This document shows, piece by piece, positions 11,965-23,240 of a stretch of 64,000 bases of DNA. The translations under genes and the position numbers were made by a program. Source of the DNA: Anastatus disparis. Its lineage: Eukaryota > Arthropoda > Insecta > Hymenoptera > Eupelmidae. The notes below the pieces were generated by a model. It was given only the letters and a program-made list of their open reading frames with translations, was not told where the DNA came from and made no database searches. The DNA lies in assembly GCA_017163975.1 (NCBI GenBank), contig JAFFSR010000240.1:2728001-2792000 (forward strand). The letters run 5' to 3'. Numbering within the stretch: the first letter of the stretch is position 1; each line of letters starts with the position of its first letter.

Positions 11965-12120
11965 AGAACAAAGAGAGAGTTTTGTGCCTGGCAACAAGAT
12001 AATGTACTAAGGGAGTGCAAATTTTAATGTTACAATGGATGCTGGTATTGTTCGCTACCAGATTGTCTTGTTGAATAGTTCGAAGTTTTGAGATAATAAG
12101 GGCATTGTAAATATCCTGAG
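11965..12120 (-). CDS. candidate internal exon of the 11.7-12.4 kb gene
   Basis: This 156-nt minus-strand segment follows acceptor GTAACACTATAG and precedes donor GTAAAAG. It is open for 51 full codons, including QDIYNALIISKLRTIQQDN, an NNTS stretch holding a possible N-glycosylation site, and IHCNIKIC with two cysteines. The open frame extends upstream of the acceptor (109 codons counted from a TTG), so the exact start is not fixed. Both flanking junctions keep the same codon phase. No domain is recognised. Confidence 0.35.
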
Positions 12121-12333
12121 CTATAGTGTTACAAATATAATTTAAACAATTGAAGCTTTTTGATTGATTTATTTTCAACTTCCAAACATTATTCCGTAAT
12201 AAACAATGTGAAATTTATCTTGCGGCTGGAAATATTTGTGGTTAACTAACGATAATAATTTAATAAAGTCAGGGATAAAGTTCGCATTAATTACAACAAG
12301 GATTGGCACGGAATTATACGATGACAATAATAC

Positions 12334-12447
12334 TTTTTCCATTATGACGTTTGTTTTTAGAATTGAGGATTACGTTTTGAAACTTGTTTTCCCAGTTTAA
12401 AATTGAAATGACATAGTTATTTTGCTGCAGCGTGGTAGCCGGTAATC
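12334..12447 (-). CDS. candidate upstream exon of the 11.7-12.4 kb gene
   Basis: The minus-strand acceptor, at the end of a T-rich run (TTTTTTTATCGAATTATGAG), is followed by 114 open nucleotides containing ATTLQQNNYVISILNWENKF and a Lys/Asn-rich end. The donor is AAAAA|GTATTA. It ends with one base, which pairs with the two leading bases of the 11965-12120 exon, giving a 213-bp intron. I could not find a phase-compatible exon further upstream. GC-balanced DNA at 12448-12600 holds another open minus frame (TLASLENVITESFVRLCSAC) that I could not join. Several frames are open here, so this exon is the weakest of the three. Confidence 0.25.
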
Positions 12448-12660
12448 CTCATAATTCGATAAAAAAAGAAAAACAAAAAGTCTTGATTCCTCCTGAGCAT
12501 GCTAGTGAAGTTGATATTTTCAAGCATTGTTCAAAACAAGCCGAACATAAACGAACAAAAGACTCGGTAATTACATTTTCCAAAGACGCCAAGGTGCACC
12601 ATTAATTTAAACTAAGAAACGGAGAAACGTTAGATTAAGTTAAGAAAAAATCAAAACTAT

Positions 12661-13540
12661 TCTTTGAATCCCTTGACCCAAATTAATTATTAACGTACAC
12701 GTTTTCTTGTTGAATTTTGACTAAATACAATTTATTAAAATTTATGATCAGAAATAGTGTCCTAAAAATTAATACTTGATACATATCTAGTGGTTGGTTC
12801 GAGATATGAAGTCATAAAAATATAATAAACCATATGAAGTTAAGGTATTAGGTTCAAAGATCTTCATAACTTCTATTTAAAAAGGTAACTTATATATTTA
12901 AGTTTCAAACTAGAATCTCTTAAATAAACAAAAGTTACATTATAAGCCGATTAAGTTGGAAGTAAAATATTTATGTAGAAACCGTTATAAATATTCTAAT
13001 AAAATGTAAATACTTTCGTAACCCAATTAAACTTAATTTTCTTTACTTTATACGTTGGTATCGGATGTTTGGGCGTACTTTGATTCAACATAATGCGCGA
13101 TTATTAAAATGAATACATTAATTAACAGCAATAATGTTCTTTACAGACTTGAACTTAACCAGTATATTTTAAACATGATATTTACATGTTAGACTTGCCT
13201 AAAGGTTTTTGCCTCTTATTGTACTATACGAATGCAAATTTTATGAAAGAAGGGATTATCGTAAAATAAGAATTGATAAAGATATGAGGTAATATTTTAT
13301 GTCCTCGGAAAATAGAAGTAGAAATTGCCAAATAGAAAAAAAATGTTATTCTTAACATCCCACGAATTACACAAATTATGAAAATTATAATTTTATTAGT
13401 GTATGTATTATAAAGATTAAGAAATTTGCATTTCTACAATTACACCATGTACGTTCTTTCACTTTTCATACAAGATGTATTCCATCAACTTATTTACCAA
13501 TCACCATTGCAATCTCAATCTTCGCTTATCGGATACGTTC
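12661..13540. other. AT-rich non-coding stretch
   Basis: AT-rich sequence with no notable frame or repeat. Confidence 0.5.
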
Positions 13541-14180
13541 ATCCGTTGACCAGGCTATTCTCAAAATGATCTCGCAAACCCATCGAAAATCGTAAATTAC
13601 AAATTGCCAAGTCGTTAGTTCACACGTGAGCGTGTGTGTATATCCGAAGCCCCAAGAGAGTTCTATGTATATACACATGAAATAGTAGTTGGAGCTTTAC
13701 GAGTATACAGGGTACAAGTCAGCTAACACATAATACGGCCGATAGAAAGACTACGCATACAAGGGTGCAAAAGAGGAAAGCTTATATGTATAAATGTGTG
13801 TATATGAGAGCCACGTATTTTTCTGCGGTCTGGCCCAACCGTGTGGGCGAAGCCGAAGGAGAATAATAATAATAAAAAAAGAGAGAGCCAAAAGAAAGAG
13901 TACACACAGCTGTGCTGCAGTAGCAGCAACGAGGTTTCGTTCATTCTATACTACACTTCTTTCCCCTTATGTGAAAGCGAACCCTCGAATGGACGTTTTA
14001 CGAATATATATAGATGGTATGTACATGTGTGTCGGTGTGTACGTGTATATATATCCACATATAAAAGCTTGTATTCGTACGTACACGAAATTATTCCAGC
14101 GGCGCACTGGCGACAGACCCCCACAGAGAAAGCCCACCGATTCTCTGACTCCTTTTTTATATATTCTTCGTATTCTTTTT
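13541..14180. promoter_or_regulatory. regulatory-like island with TATA/GTGT alternations
   Basis: A GC-balanced, CpG-containing island with repeated (GTGT)/(TATA) segments (13630-13660, 14020-14060). Overlapping plus frames of 160 and 118 codons, plus minus frames, are open here. Several registers open at once points to low stop density rather than coding. No domain is visible in any of them. Confidence 0.3.
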
Positions 14181-15366
14181 ACTTTCCTCGGGAGTAAAAG
14201 AGCACACTTTGCTATTTATGCCACACCTTCTATTCTTCTCTTTTCTTTCATTATCTATGTGGATACTCTCTTTTAATGTCTCTTGTCTCTGTATGGCTTT
14301 CTTTTGCATTTCTTTATCCAGCTTTTTTAATTTCAGGAAGTCAATTTTATTCTCGATGTTTCGAGGATTTGAAAATGTTTTATCGAGATGAATGAGTATG
14401 TGGGGCTTTGACTTTATAATTGAATTTAACGTGTTCATTGATTTGAAACAAACCAATAGTATTCTGCGCAAATATCAAATATTTCATACGTGCACTTTCC
14501 ACGTGATAAGAAAAATTTATATGGACATTTTTTAGTACATACAAATAATATTGATATAGTTTTTTATATGTGTATGCAGTGCAAAAAAGAACTTAATTAA
14601 TAGAAATGTATGCATAATATGAACATGGAATTTTAGAAATGATGAAGTAATTTAAAATTAATGTGTAAACAACATAAAAATACAGTGATTAGCTGTATTT
14701 TTTTAATATTTCATAGACGATGAACTGAAGTTGGAACACGAAAAAACTAATATACTTTATTTCATATCACCACTTTAACTGCAGCATATCTTATCTAATC
14801 GGAATCCTATTACGAAGAATAAAAAGTTTCATTTTGAAGATTTTGAAATGTGGAGTTATTTTTAGTATCATTTTAAAGCTAATCGATTTTTTATTACTTG
14901 GTGGATTTCATTTCTCAATTATACATATATTTAGAAATATTTAAAATTTCCTATATAATATTTAGTGAATTTTAATAAATGATCAAACCTGAAACTATAA
15001 ATAATACTTTTATCGGATAAAATAAACTGAAAATAAATTCTATATTTTGTATTATTAATTTTGCTAACTCAAATATTAGTAAAACATTGTACATTGTTTT
15101 CAACGATTGCGTAACTGAAAACCGGAACTCCACACGCAGCATGAAAAAAGAAAACAAGATGTTTGCTTTTGAACGCAAACAAAAATTTTTCACCGATTTT
15201 CCTACATTCATCCTCATTTTCACTTTCGTTCTTTCTATTTTATATAGTTTATTCTACTATATATTTATTTTTCTTTTATTTCATTTTGCAGTTTTAATAA
15301 AGCACACACATATATATGTACGCATAGTAACAAGCACTGACCATGCAAAGAGTCTAGTTGCTTTAG
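14181..15366. other. AT-rich non-coding stretch
   Basis: AT-rich. Frames of 60-104 codons on both strands are at chance level and overlap each other. Confidence 0.5.
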
Positions 15367-15435
15367 GAAGACGTGCATGTTGCTGAATTGGCTGATGAGT
15401 GTACAAGAGCACGCACACGAGTTGATTTCCTTTCT
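15367..15435 (+). CDS. candidate internal exon 3, spectrin-helix-like
   Basis: After acceptor AGTTGCTTTAG (ending 15366), one leading base and 22 codons read KTCMLLNWLMSVQEHAHELI and end SF, before donor CT|GTAATG. The NWLMSVQE core resembles helix A of spectrin repeats (W-L-x(3)-E-type). The phase matches the candidate exon at 10478. A rival reading uses the frame starting GAA GAC GTG (EDVHVAELADECTRARTRVD) with the better donor GTAAGC at 15453. That frame is even richer in G-first codons but does not fit the phase of the upstream exons. The two readings cannot both be right. Confidence 0.28.
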
Positions 15436-15925
15436 GTAATGGACATGCTTCTGTAAGCAGTATAATACTCCTATACGCTGGAACAGCTATACACACGTGT
15501 ACGCATAATTTTTTTTTTTATAAAATTTTCCATAGCGTCTATGCATAGAAGGTGCCGTACAATATGTATATTAGAGATACAAGAAAAGGAGTGTATAATT
15601 TTTGGTGTACGCTAAAGTATGTACGCGGAATACTGAAAACTGCGTAATTCTTTCTAACTTCGTGAGCTCTTATGTAAATGTTTGTTTTGAATCTTGGTAT
15701 AATACATTTTTTCGAAGAGTATTATTTGTGTAAAATGTTTGTCGATCGTTTTAAATAACAAATATCGAGTTTGAATATGAATTTTCATTAAAAGTTTTAT
15801 TACTTCAATGAATATTAAATTTTCAAAATCGATTTTTTCTTTTAATTAATTCTTTAAATAACACAAAGATATATTTTTCTTTATTTTTAATCTCGTTTTT
15901 CTTTATTCTTTTCATTTTACGCATA

Positions 15926-16336
15926 ATGAACTCCCTGATTTTATATGGGATATTTCAGTTACCTGTACGCGAAAGTATTTCTGTTTCCATCCATCAGTGG
16001 GACTCTTCCGATTTTATTATTTTTTGCACTTTTTCTTTATTTGCTCAAAATGTACTATCTGACGTGGAGAAATTCAACGGAAGGAAACCGCACGTGAGGA
16101 ATAGCAGGTATAGAATGATCAAACCCGGGTAGGATAGTAGTTAATTGGGTCATCGTCCTTTAACCTCTGAACACCACTATTGAAGACTATTTGCTGTCAC
16201 GAGCTGGTTATCAACCAAGTTTAAGCAATACTAAACCCTACTTGGTTCAACTGATCGAAAGACTGCGCACCTCTATGATTTCGCTAATGATGTCGATAAC
16301 GAAAGTTCAAATATCAGGGTTGTTTATTAGGATTTT
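15926..16336. other. GC-balanced stretch with several open frames
   Basis: An acceptor-like GGGATATTTCAG (ending about 15958) and a donor-like AGCAG|GTATAG (about 16110) bracket about 150 bp in which all three plus frames are open for most of their length. One frame gives a hydrophobic TM-like segment (PILLFFALFLYLLKMYYLTW). With three frames open I cannot choose one. An 8-bp inverted repeat AACCAAGT..ACTTGGTT lies at 16213-16247. Confidence 0.25.
16326..16336. repeat. left target-site duplication of SINE copy 2
   Basis: ATTAGGATTTT immediately precedes the SINE and recurs at 16538-16548 just after its A-rich tail. This is the expected footprint of LINE-mediated insertion. Confidence 0.75.
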
Positions 16337-16537
16337 ATAGGTCGTCAGTGGCTCATCCGGTGGAGCGGTGGATTCGTGATCTCGAGGTTCCGAGTTCGAA
16401 TCCCACTCTCGGCCAATTTATACAAGCAACACTGTACCTTATATGTGCTTTGTTCACAAACACTCTGGTGATCTCCGTCGCTTATTAGCATCTTAATGAT
16501 AGCATAAATACAGTGACGTTAAATAAAATAAAAAAAG
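16337..16537 (+). mobile_element. tRNA-derived SINE, copy 2 (with target duplication)
   Basis: This is the best preserved copy for promoter boxes. The A box TGGCTCATCCGG (16349-16360) fits TRGYNNANNNGG exactly, and the B box GTTCGAATC (16394-16402) fits GWTCRANNC, at normal spacing. Next comes the family-specific body (CACTGTACCTTATATGTGC, GATCTCCGTCGCTTATTAGC, GATAGCATAAATACAGTGACG) and an A-rich tail. Flanking 11-bp direct repeats (16326-16336 and 16538-16548) mark the insertion. Confidence 0.92.
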
Positions 16538-16548
16538 ATTAGGATTTT
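16538..16548. repeat. right target-site duplication of SINE copy 2
   Basis: A second copy of ATTAGGATTTT, directly after the poly-A tail. Confidence 0.75.
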
Positions 16549-18350
16549 TTTCATTTTATGCTGATTATGTACTTATTTTTTTTTATCAAAAATTTTTTTT
16601 TTGGTGAAATTAGATTGCTAATCTACGATCAATTCTCTTTTTCTTTTTTTTTACTGTTAATAATAGTAAAAAAGCCGTTTTTTACTGTTTCCAAAAAATG
16701 TCTTCTAGTACAAGCACTTTTTTACATTTCAAGCGACTATTTCGACTGTTAACAAATATTTACAGCGGAAGTGATCTATTCAACAGAGAAAGCAAGTAAT
16801 ACAAAAGTAGCGTTATGAGGTCGACCACTCTATACGACTTCTCCCTATTCATTATATATATAACTATATTACGTCTTTTATATTTGAAGAATAAAAACTA
16901 TTGCTCAAACATAATTAAGAGTATTAAAGTGAAATTAATTCTCTTTTCCTTTTAAAAATTAGTCAAAGATCTATAAATTATTTGAGTTTACGGAATTAGA
17001 AAAAAAGCGTATCATTCACGAAAAAAAGTACGATTTATCGCAGAATTAATGAAATCATATTTACGAAACTAGAGCAGTAGACTCAATTACAGAAGTTGCA
17101 CAAGCTTTGCAGCATTTATGTGTGTGAGTCTGTGTGTACACGAGCTTCGCAATATATCATACGTACTGCAATCTTATACAGTTTTAAAAATGAACATAGA
17201 TTTTTTAGTATGAAAAAGGAGAAACAAAAATAAAGAGTATTGAAATAAATGCAATTATTATAAATATATTTCTCTGAAACTTTTTAATCATTTAATAGAG
17301 AATCACTGGATGTTGAAATAAAATATTTACTATCAAAATACGATATTATCTTTTAATTCGTAATCATGAACTTTATTTAGCACGATTTAAACACTATAAA
17401 TACGAGGAAATTAAATAAAAACTAACTGCTCTACTTTAACGCGAAAAAAAGGAATAATGAAATGCAACATAGTTTATTTATATACGAAACGGATTTTAAT
17501 ATTTTAATTAATTAAATGATGCTCGACATCAATTTAAAAATGTATAATCAATTAATGATGTATAAATTCTCATACAATAATAATATTTTTATTGTGGCAT
17601 TCGTGATTCTGTCATTTTTAGAATAAAATATATCAATTTGTTTAATTATTATGTAATAATAACAATAATAATCGGTACGACAATCAACTCTTATTAATCA
17701 TTTATTGTGCATTATTAAACTTCAATTATTTTAACAAAATTGTAAGGATTGAAATTAAAACACAATATTGAATATTGTATTGTAATCCTGTATATTAGTT
17801 TATAATGAAAAATTCAGAATATTTCGTTTTAAATAATAAACGAATGAAAAATATAAATTTCAATATAACTAACATCACGAGCAGAAAGAATAAAATGATA
17901 TTTATGACATATAAATGATAATTGTAAAACACATTATTACTCTCTTGGTCTCATTATACATCACTTATTAATACTTTATTTAACATTCATACATTCCCCA
18001 GCCAGCATCGCTTAATAAAAAGCACTTCCGTTTCACGATTCCTTTAACCCAACTCAAACCAAAAGACAAACTGTCCAAATATCAAGATAAATCATCATCT
18101 CGTGTACCGCGTTTATATCGTATCTCGTATAATATAATATATTCTTACTCATCAGATGTTCGCTTCATCATTGCTTACATTACGCCAACCAGTCATCATC
18201 AAATCAGTTGAAAAAAAAATGTAAAAATTCAGTCCTTTTTATCTCAACTTTCGATTTATCATCATTGGACTCTCATTGTCAATGTTTCTTTAACATTACA
18301 AAATAAAAAATAAGTAAGACTTCCATACATATATGCAATAAAAATCCAAG
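16549..18350. other. AT-rich non-coding stretch
   Basis: Very AT-rich, with many AATTAAT motifs around 17500-17720. No gene is recognised. Confidence 0.5.
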
Positions 18351-18360
18351 AGATAAAGTC

Positions 18361-18530
18361 TAATGTTAAAGTCCCCTGGTACAGGCCATGATTCAAAAAG
18401 CTAGTAGAGTACTGCACCCTGGATTTGGTAGTTTACTGATATATGTTTAGGATCTAAAAGAGGGGTGCTTTGCTTTTATTGCGCTTTTCGCACAGAGACG
18501 TATCTAAGCTTTTGTTATGTGTATATATGG
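18361..18530. other. GC-balanced island of unknown nature
   Basis: About 170 bp of balanced composition (TCCCCTGGTACAGGCC..., then GCGCTTTTCGCAC) inside AT-rich DNA. Open frames are short and no splice-bounded reading is convincing. It could be a conserved non-coding element. Confidence 0.25.
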
Positions 18531-20750
18531 ATCTTTTCAGAATGACTGTACAGCTGTTCGTATATTTTAAATACTGTAATCATTATGGAGCGTGCATCTG
18601 TATAATATAGCCCTTTTTTATTTCAACTGCATGATGCTTTTAATATGCAATCAACGTAAAATTATTCTATTGTTTGAAAAGTTAAGTTTTTCTTTTTTTT
18701 TTCATTTTGATGTTTGACAATATTAGACAAAATGCAGGTCTCTTTGCGCTATAGCTTTTAAATTGAATAGAAATAATTTCGTATGTGACGGAAGTCCACT
18801 TGATCAAAAATTTTATAATTTACTTCCCGTTGAAATTCTTTTTCTGACAGAATTGAAAAGAATTCCTTTTTCGTTTAAGACAAAGCAGAAATGTGTTTGA
18901 ATTAAACAGACATGTTTGAAGCAAATTTGATTTTCGAATAAAAAATAAATTATATTGCTTCATTAAATGAGAAGACTGTCTGCAAGGAGCAAAAAGATTC
19001 AACTTGCTTCAAGAGTTTATTTTTTATCAATGCAGACTTAAAAAGAATTAAACTTAAGATAACTGAATGTGTTATTTAATTAGCAGTTGATTGATTCACA
19101 TATTGAGAAAAATCTAATCTAATCTCTTCCAGTTTTATATAAAATATTGGGAAGCCATAAATAAGAAGAGGCAAATCAATGTCCGGCGTCTGTACTTGAA
19201 TTTATTATACAAAATATTTTATGCGCTTTCAATAGTTAAATTCAATATGATTTATAGCAAACTAGGCAAGATGCCATACTTGAGGGAAAAAATATATATA
19301 CAACTTAATTTAGTAAGGATCATAATAATCAATTGGTGAAATTGATACATCATTTAATTGAATTAAATAGAAATAAATTATTTATTCATGTCGAATGCTC
19401 GTAAAATTTTAGCATATTAAGGTTAAAATAAAGCTTTCTTATACAAATAAGACCTAACCTCTAAGAAAATAACTTAATAATAAGAGAAAATTGCCAAATT
19501 ACAATCCGAAATAATGTATTAAATCCATTTAATGTATATAATATACGTATCCGGTTAAGGCGTATAACTATATATCATTAAAACCCAAGCTGTATGGGTA
19601 TATAAGTAAAAGCGTGTAGGGAGAGAAAATTCTAAGGGATGCATTAAATGCTTTTTCTCTCTTTTCCATTCACTCCCTCCCATTAAACAATATTATGCGA
19701 TTCTTTTCACCATAGGCGACCTTCAGAACCTCCTGTAGCTTTCGCTTGTATTTAACTTTCTCTCTTTTTCTTTATTTCCTTCTTTCTCTATTTTTCTCTC
19801 TTCCTTTTTTCTGTACGTCAATCATTAAAGCATTAAAATGGCTTATCGATTTTGTTATTAAATTTTAGCCTCTCTGTTCTTATGAAAAATAATGCGTCGC
19901 TGCGCTTTTACAAAATAGAAAGAAACAAAAAAGAAGGCTAGGGTTAATAGGTTTTTCGTGTTTATTGGAAAATAGAAAAATTAAAACTATACGGGCTATA
20001 TTTTTCAAAAGGCTTAATTGAATGAAAATTTAATTTGTGAATACAAAATTCAATAGGGCTTTTTTTGAAAATAATTAGAAAATATAATTGATTATTTGTT
20101 AAACCGAATGGCTAGTACATAATTATTGTAAACAAATGGTAAAACTAATTACGAGCATTGGTAAAATAAGCGAGCTCGATTTCCATAAATTTAATATTTA
20201 AAATTGGAGTGTTTGTTAATAAGGTAACGGTAGGGTAATAATTTAATATTTATGAAAATCAATTTAATTATATTGAACATGAAAAATTCATTCAGATGAA
20301 TTTACATGTGAAGCTGTAAAATAAATACAGCTAGCTGCTAACAAATTTAAAAAAAAGGAGTAACAGCCCAGTGCAATTTAAGCCTTGAATATGTAAAACA
20401 TTTGATCGTATCATTAATGTTAGTGAAACATGGGATTTTTGATGACTAAGGCAAAAAATCCATATACATCAATAATTTACGAGTCCAAAATTTAAGCTGG
20501 AATCGGAATAAAACTTTTAGTTTCGTTGGGCGTAGTGTACCTAAGTACAAAAAAATATTTTAATTGTTGAATAAACTAGAAATTTATTGTTTTTAAAAAT
20601 TAATTTTTAAAATTAAAATTTAATAATTAAAAATTTTAAAACAAACATACTTATTGTAAGATAATATTAATAAATAAAAATAAATAATCGTGTTAAAAAA
20701 GAAATTTTCTAAATTATACATTTGGAGGCAATCGGCTTTTCAGAATTAAA
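18531..20750. other. AT-rich non-coding stretch
   Basis: AT-rich, with a pyrimidine tract (CTTTCTCTCTTTTTC type) at about 19745-19815. I see no gene. Confidence 0.5.
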
Positions 20751-21300
20751 GCCAAGTGTGTCGAAGTCCTCGAATTTAAGCCTACGCGGGTTTTTTTAAC
20801 GCACTGGAACTTTTCAATTGGCGTGCGCGAGCTCTCGCGTATAATAAAAATTCAGCATGAGCGTTATAAAAATCTGAATTTAAAATTCATCCAAGCTAGA
20901 CTAGAGTTTCGTAACATTGTGTGTGTATATACGCCATAGCGTATATACGATAGCGAACTCAAGCAGTTGGGAGATTCCCTTTGGTAAGTTTAATTAAATC
21001 CTCGTCATTACCATTTTCCATACTATCTATGTATATGTATAAGACCAGTTTAGTTTCCCTCTCTCTCTTTCTCTTTCTTATTCTGTCTTTAGTTGAAACG
21101 TTACAGAAGAGAGAGGTATAAAATAAAAAAAGAGAGTATAAAATCTCAGCGGACTATCTCTCGGCGCTGTTGCTATACTACTCTACTTGCTTGCGACTTG
21201 AAATCGTTATCGGAACTACGTGACGTGGTAAGAGCTAAATCTTTCGACGATGCTGTAACTGCCTGCTGTCTCTCTCACTTTATTTTTCCTTTATTTTTTT
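20751..21300. promoter_or_regulatory. regulatory-like island with CT tract
   Basis: CpG-containing, GC-balanced DNA with GCGTGCGCGAGCTCTCGCG near 20821-20839, the 20925-20948 hairpin, and a CTCTCTCTTTCTC tract at about 21059-21085. The 69-codon frame from 21093 is at chance length. I call this a promoter or enhancer candidate from composition only. Confidence 0.3.
20925..20948. repeat. perfect 10-bp hairpin with CATA loop
   Basis: GTATATACGC (20925-20934) and GCGTATATAC (20939-20948) are exact reverse complements around CATA. Because CATA is nearly symmetric, the unit could equally be a dimeric protein site. Confidence 0.8.
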
Positions 21301-23040
21301 AAATGTGACAGGCAAAATGCACTTACCGAAATAAGGCCTCTCTGATAATCGTCATTTTTTAAATTGCTTCGAGAACTGAGATACAATTACGCGAGTGATG
21401 CGAGTTAAATATATTTTAGGAGATAAGTTTGAATAATCTTTGAAGTACGTATATCTGTATAATCTTTTATATTTTGAATGTTATGCGGTTACGAAATGAT
21501 AAAGATTTTTTTAAAATAGTTCATTTTAATGCAATAAAAATGAGCAATATATATATTTTTTAATTAAAAATGAAAATTTCATTCTGCAAAATGACAAACA
21601 TCAAGTTTTATAATTGCAATATTTAGTACATGAGACTTTTTTCAAATTAAAATTAAATTTCAAATTATCTTGAATAGAATCGTGATATGAATATCTTGGA
21701 TCAATACTTTACCATAACTCTTTTATCTTATTAAAAATTAGAAAAAATAAAATTTAACTAAAGACATGTTTAAAAACAAAACCTAGCGGTAACCATTATT
21801 AAAAGAAAATTCAAATGACATTGTTGCTGGAAAAATTTCCTTTTTCAACGTAAAATCAGACAATGACGATGCGCAAACAGTACAACAAAAAGAAGAAAAA
21901 AAAAGAAAAAAAACGCGTAAAGCTACAAAAATACGTTACGCGGTTTTATCATGTTCGAGGTTATGTTTCTCGTAAAAGAAGGAAAAGAGGAGGCACTGTA
22001 TAAGCGGACGTTGAATAGATAAAAGACGCAAGGGAAAATAAGATAAAAAAGAGTATAGAGAAAAAAGAAGGAAAAAGAAGATGACGAAAAGGTGAGCTTA
22101 TGCACAGGAAAGATTTGACGAATAAAACGGGGGAAGAAAAAAGAAAATTACTTTTATTATTTTTATTTACCAAAAAAAATATCAGACATATAAGAATAGA
22201 ATAAAAAGAATGGAATTAATTGAACAGAGTAAAAAAAAGGGACATTTATATCTAGAAATTTATAGTACACGTGGTTAATTGTAAAAAGATGAATCGATAA
22301 TTTATTATGAATTATTCAATAAACATTTATTTCATATTTATTGTGTTTGATATATTTTTATATAAACAAACACTACTAGAGCTTTTTATATAAAAATAAT
22401 TTTAACTTTGTCGTTCAATAGAATTTAATAGTACAATAAAAGTAATTAATCTGATTAATTTATAAAAAAATTATTGAATATAGATTGAAATATAAAATTT
22501 ACAAATAGATTGAATTATTCAGTTTAACGATGAATGAATCACGTGTCTTTCAATCGATTGATTTTTTCTTTTTTAATCAAATCTATAATTTAAAATATAT
22601 AAATAAAAATGTTAAACACTTCAACCTTCAAGCATTGATGCTTTCCTTGTAGTAAAATCTTTGAAAAATAATAAAATTACGCAAACTCGGAAATAATAAC
22701 TGTCGAAGTTAAAGATGAAAAATAACATTACCGAAGTTATATAACATCATATAAAATCTAAAAAAAAAAAAAAAGTAGAAATGATTACAAAATTTTAAGA
22801 AAATCAATGTAACAATTAAACTAAAGTTTAGTAAACTAAAAGTAAATAAAAACTCAAGAACAAATCTTACTTTTTCGTAAAAAAAATTCTTGAAAGATAA
22901 AAAAAAGTTAACCTTACAAAAGTACAATAGAAGAATAAAAAAAAACACGCTGTATATACCGTAAAAGGACCCCTACAGCACAAAACGGTACAAAGAAATT
23001 TTAAGGACAATCGTGTAATGACGAATGACGATACACAAAC
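21301..23040. other. AT-rich and purine-strand-biased stretch
   Basis: AT-rich. From about 21880 to 22180 the plus strand is almost all A/G, which produces Phe/Leu/Ser-rich minus frames (60-79 codons) that are composition artefacts. Confidence 0.5.
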
Positions 23041-23084
23041 CCGTCGCATGCGGTCGAGTGTATACAGAATTTAATATACACAGC

Positions 23085-23182
23085 TTCTCTTTATCTCTCT
23101 CTTTCTCTTTCTCTCTTTCAAAAGAACATAAAACGATGTTATCGTGAAAACGATGGTATATAGAGAGAGAAAGAGAGAGAAG
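23085..23182. repeat. CT tract followed by GA tract
   Basis: A CTCTTTATCTCTCTCTTTC tract (about 23085-23120) and, about 40 bp on, a GAGAGAGAAAGAGAGAGAAG tract (about 23162-23182) face each other as an imperfect inverted pair. The two tracts could fold together or bind GAGA-type factors. Confidence 0.5.
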
Positions 23183-23240
23183 ACTATAGAAACATGAAAC
23201 TCACGCACAGTGTACATTAAGCTTTACTTATTCAAGTACC

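Noticed and set aside
12781..12815. B-box-like GGTTCGAGATATG
   Set aside because: No A box or tRNA arm is found upstream at the right distance.
13794..14276. 160-codon plus frame, overlapping a 118-codon frame
   Set aside because: It starts at a GTG, other registers are open over the same DNA, and the peptide mirrors TATA/GTGT repeats. Low stop density explains it.
15281..15496. 71-codon minus frame
   Set aside because: It overlaps the better plus-strand exon candidate, starts at a non-standard codon and shows no domain.
15926..16110. Exon-like segment with a hydrophobic reading
   Set aside because: All three plus frames are largely open between the possible splice sites, so coding cannot be inferred from openness.
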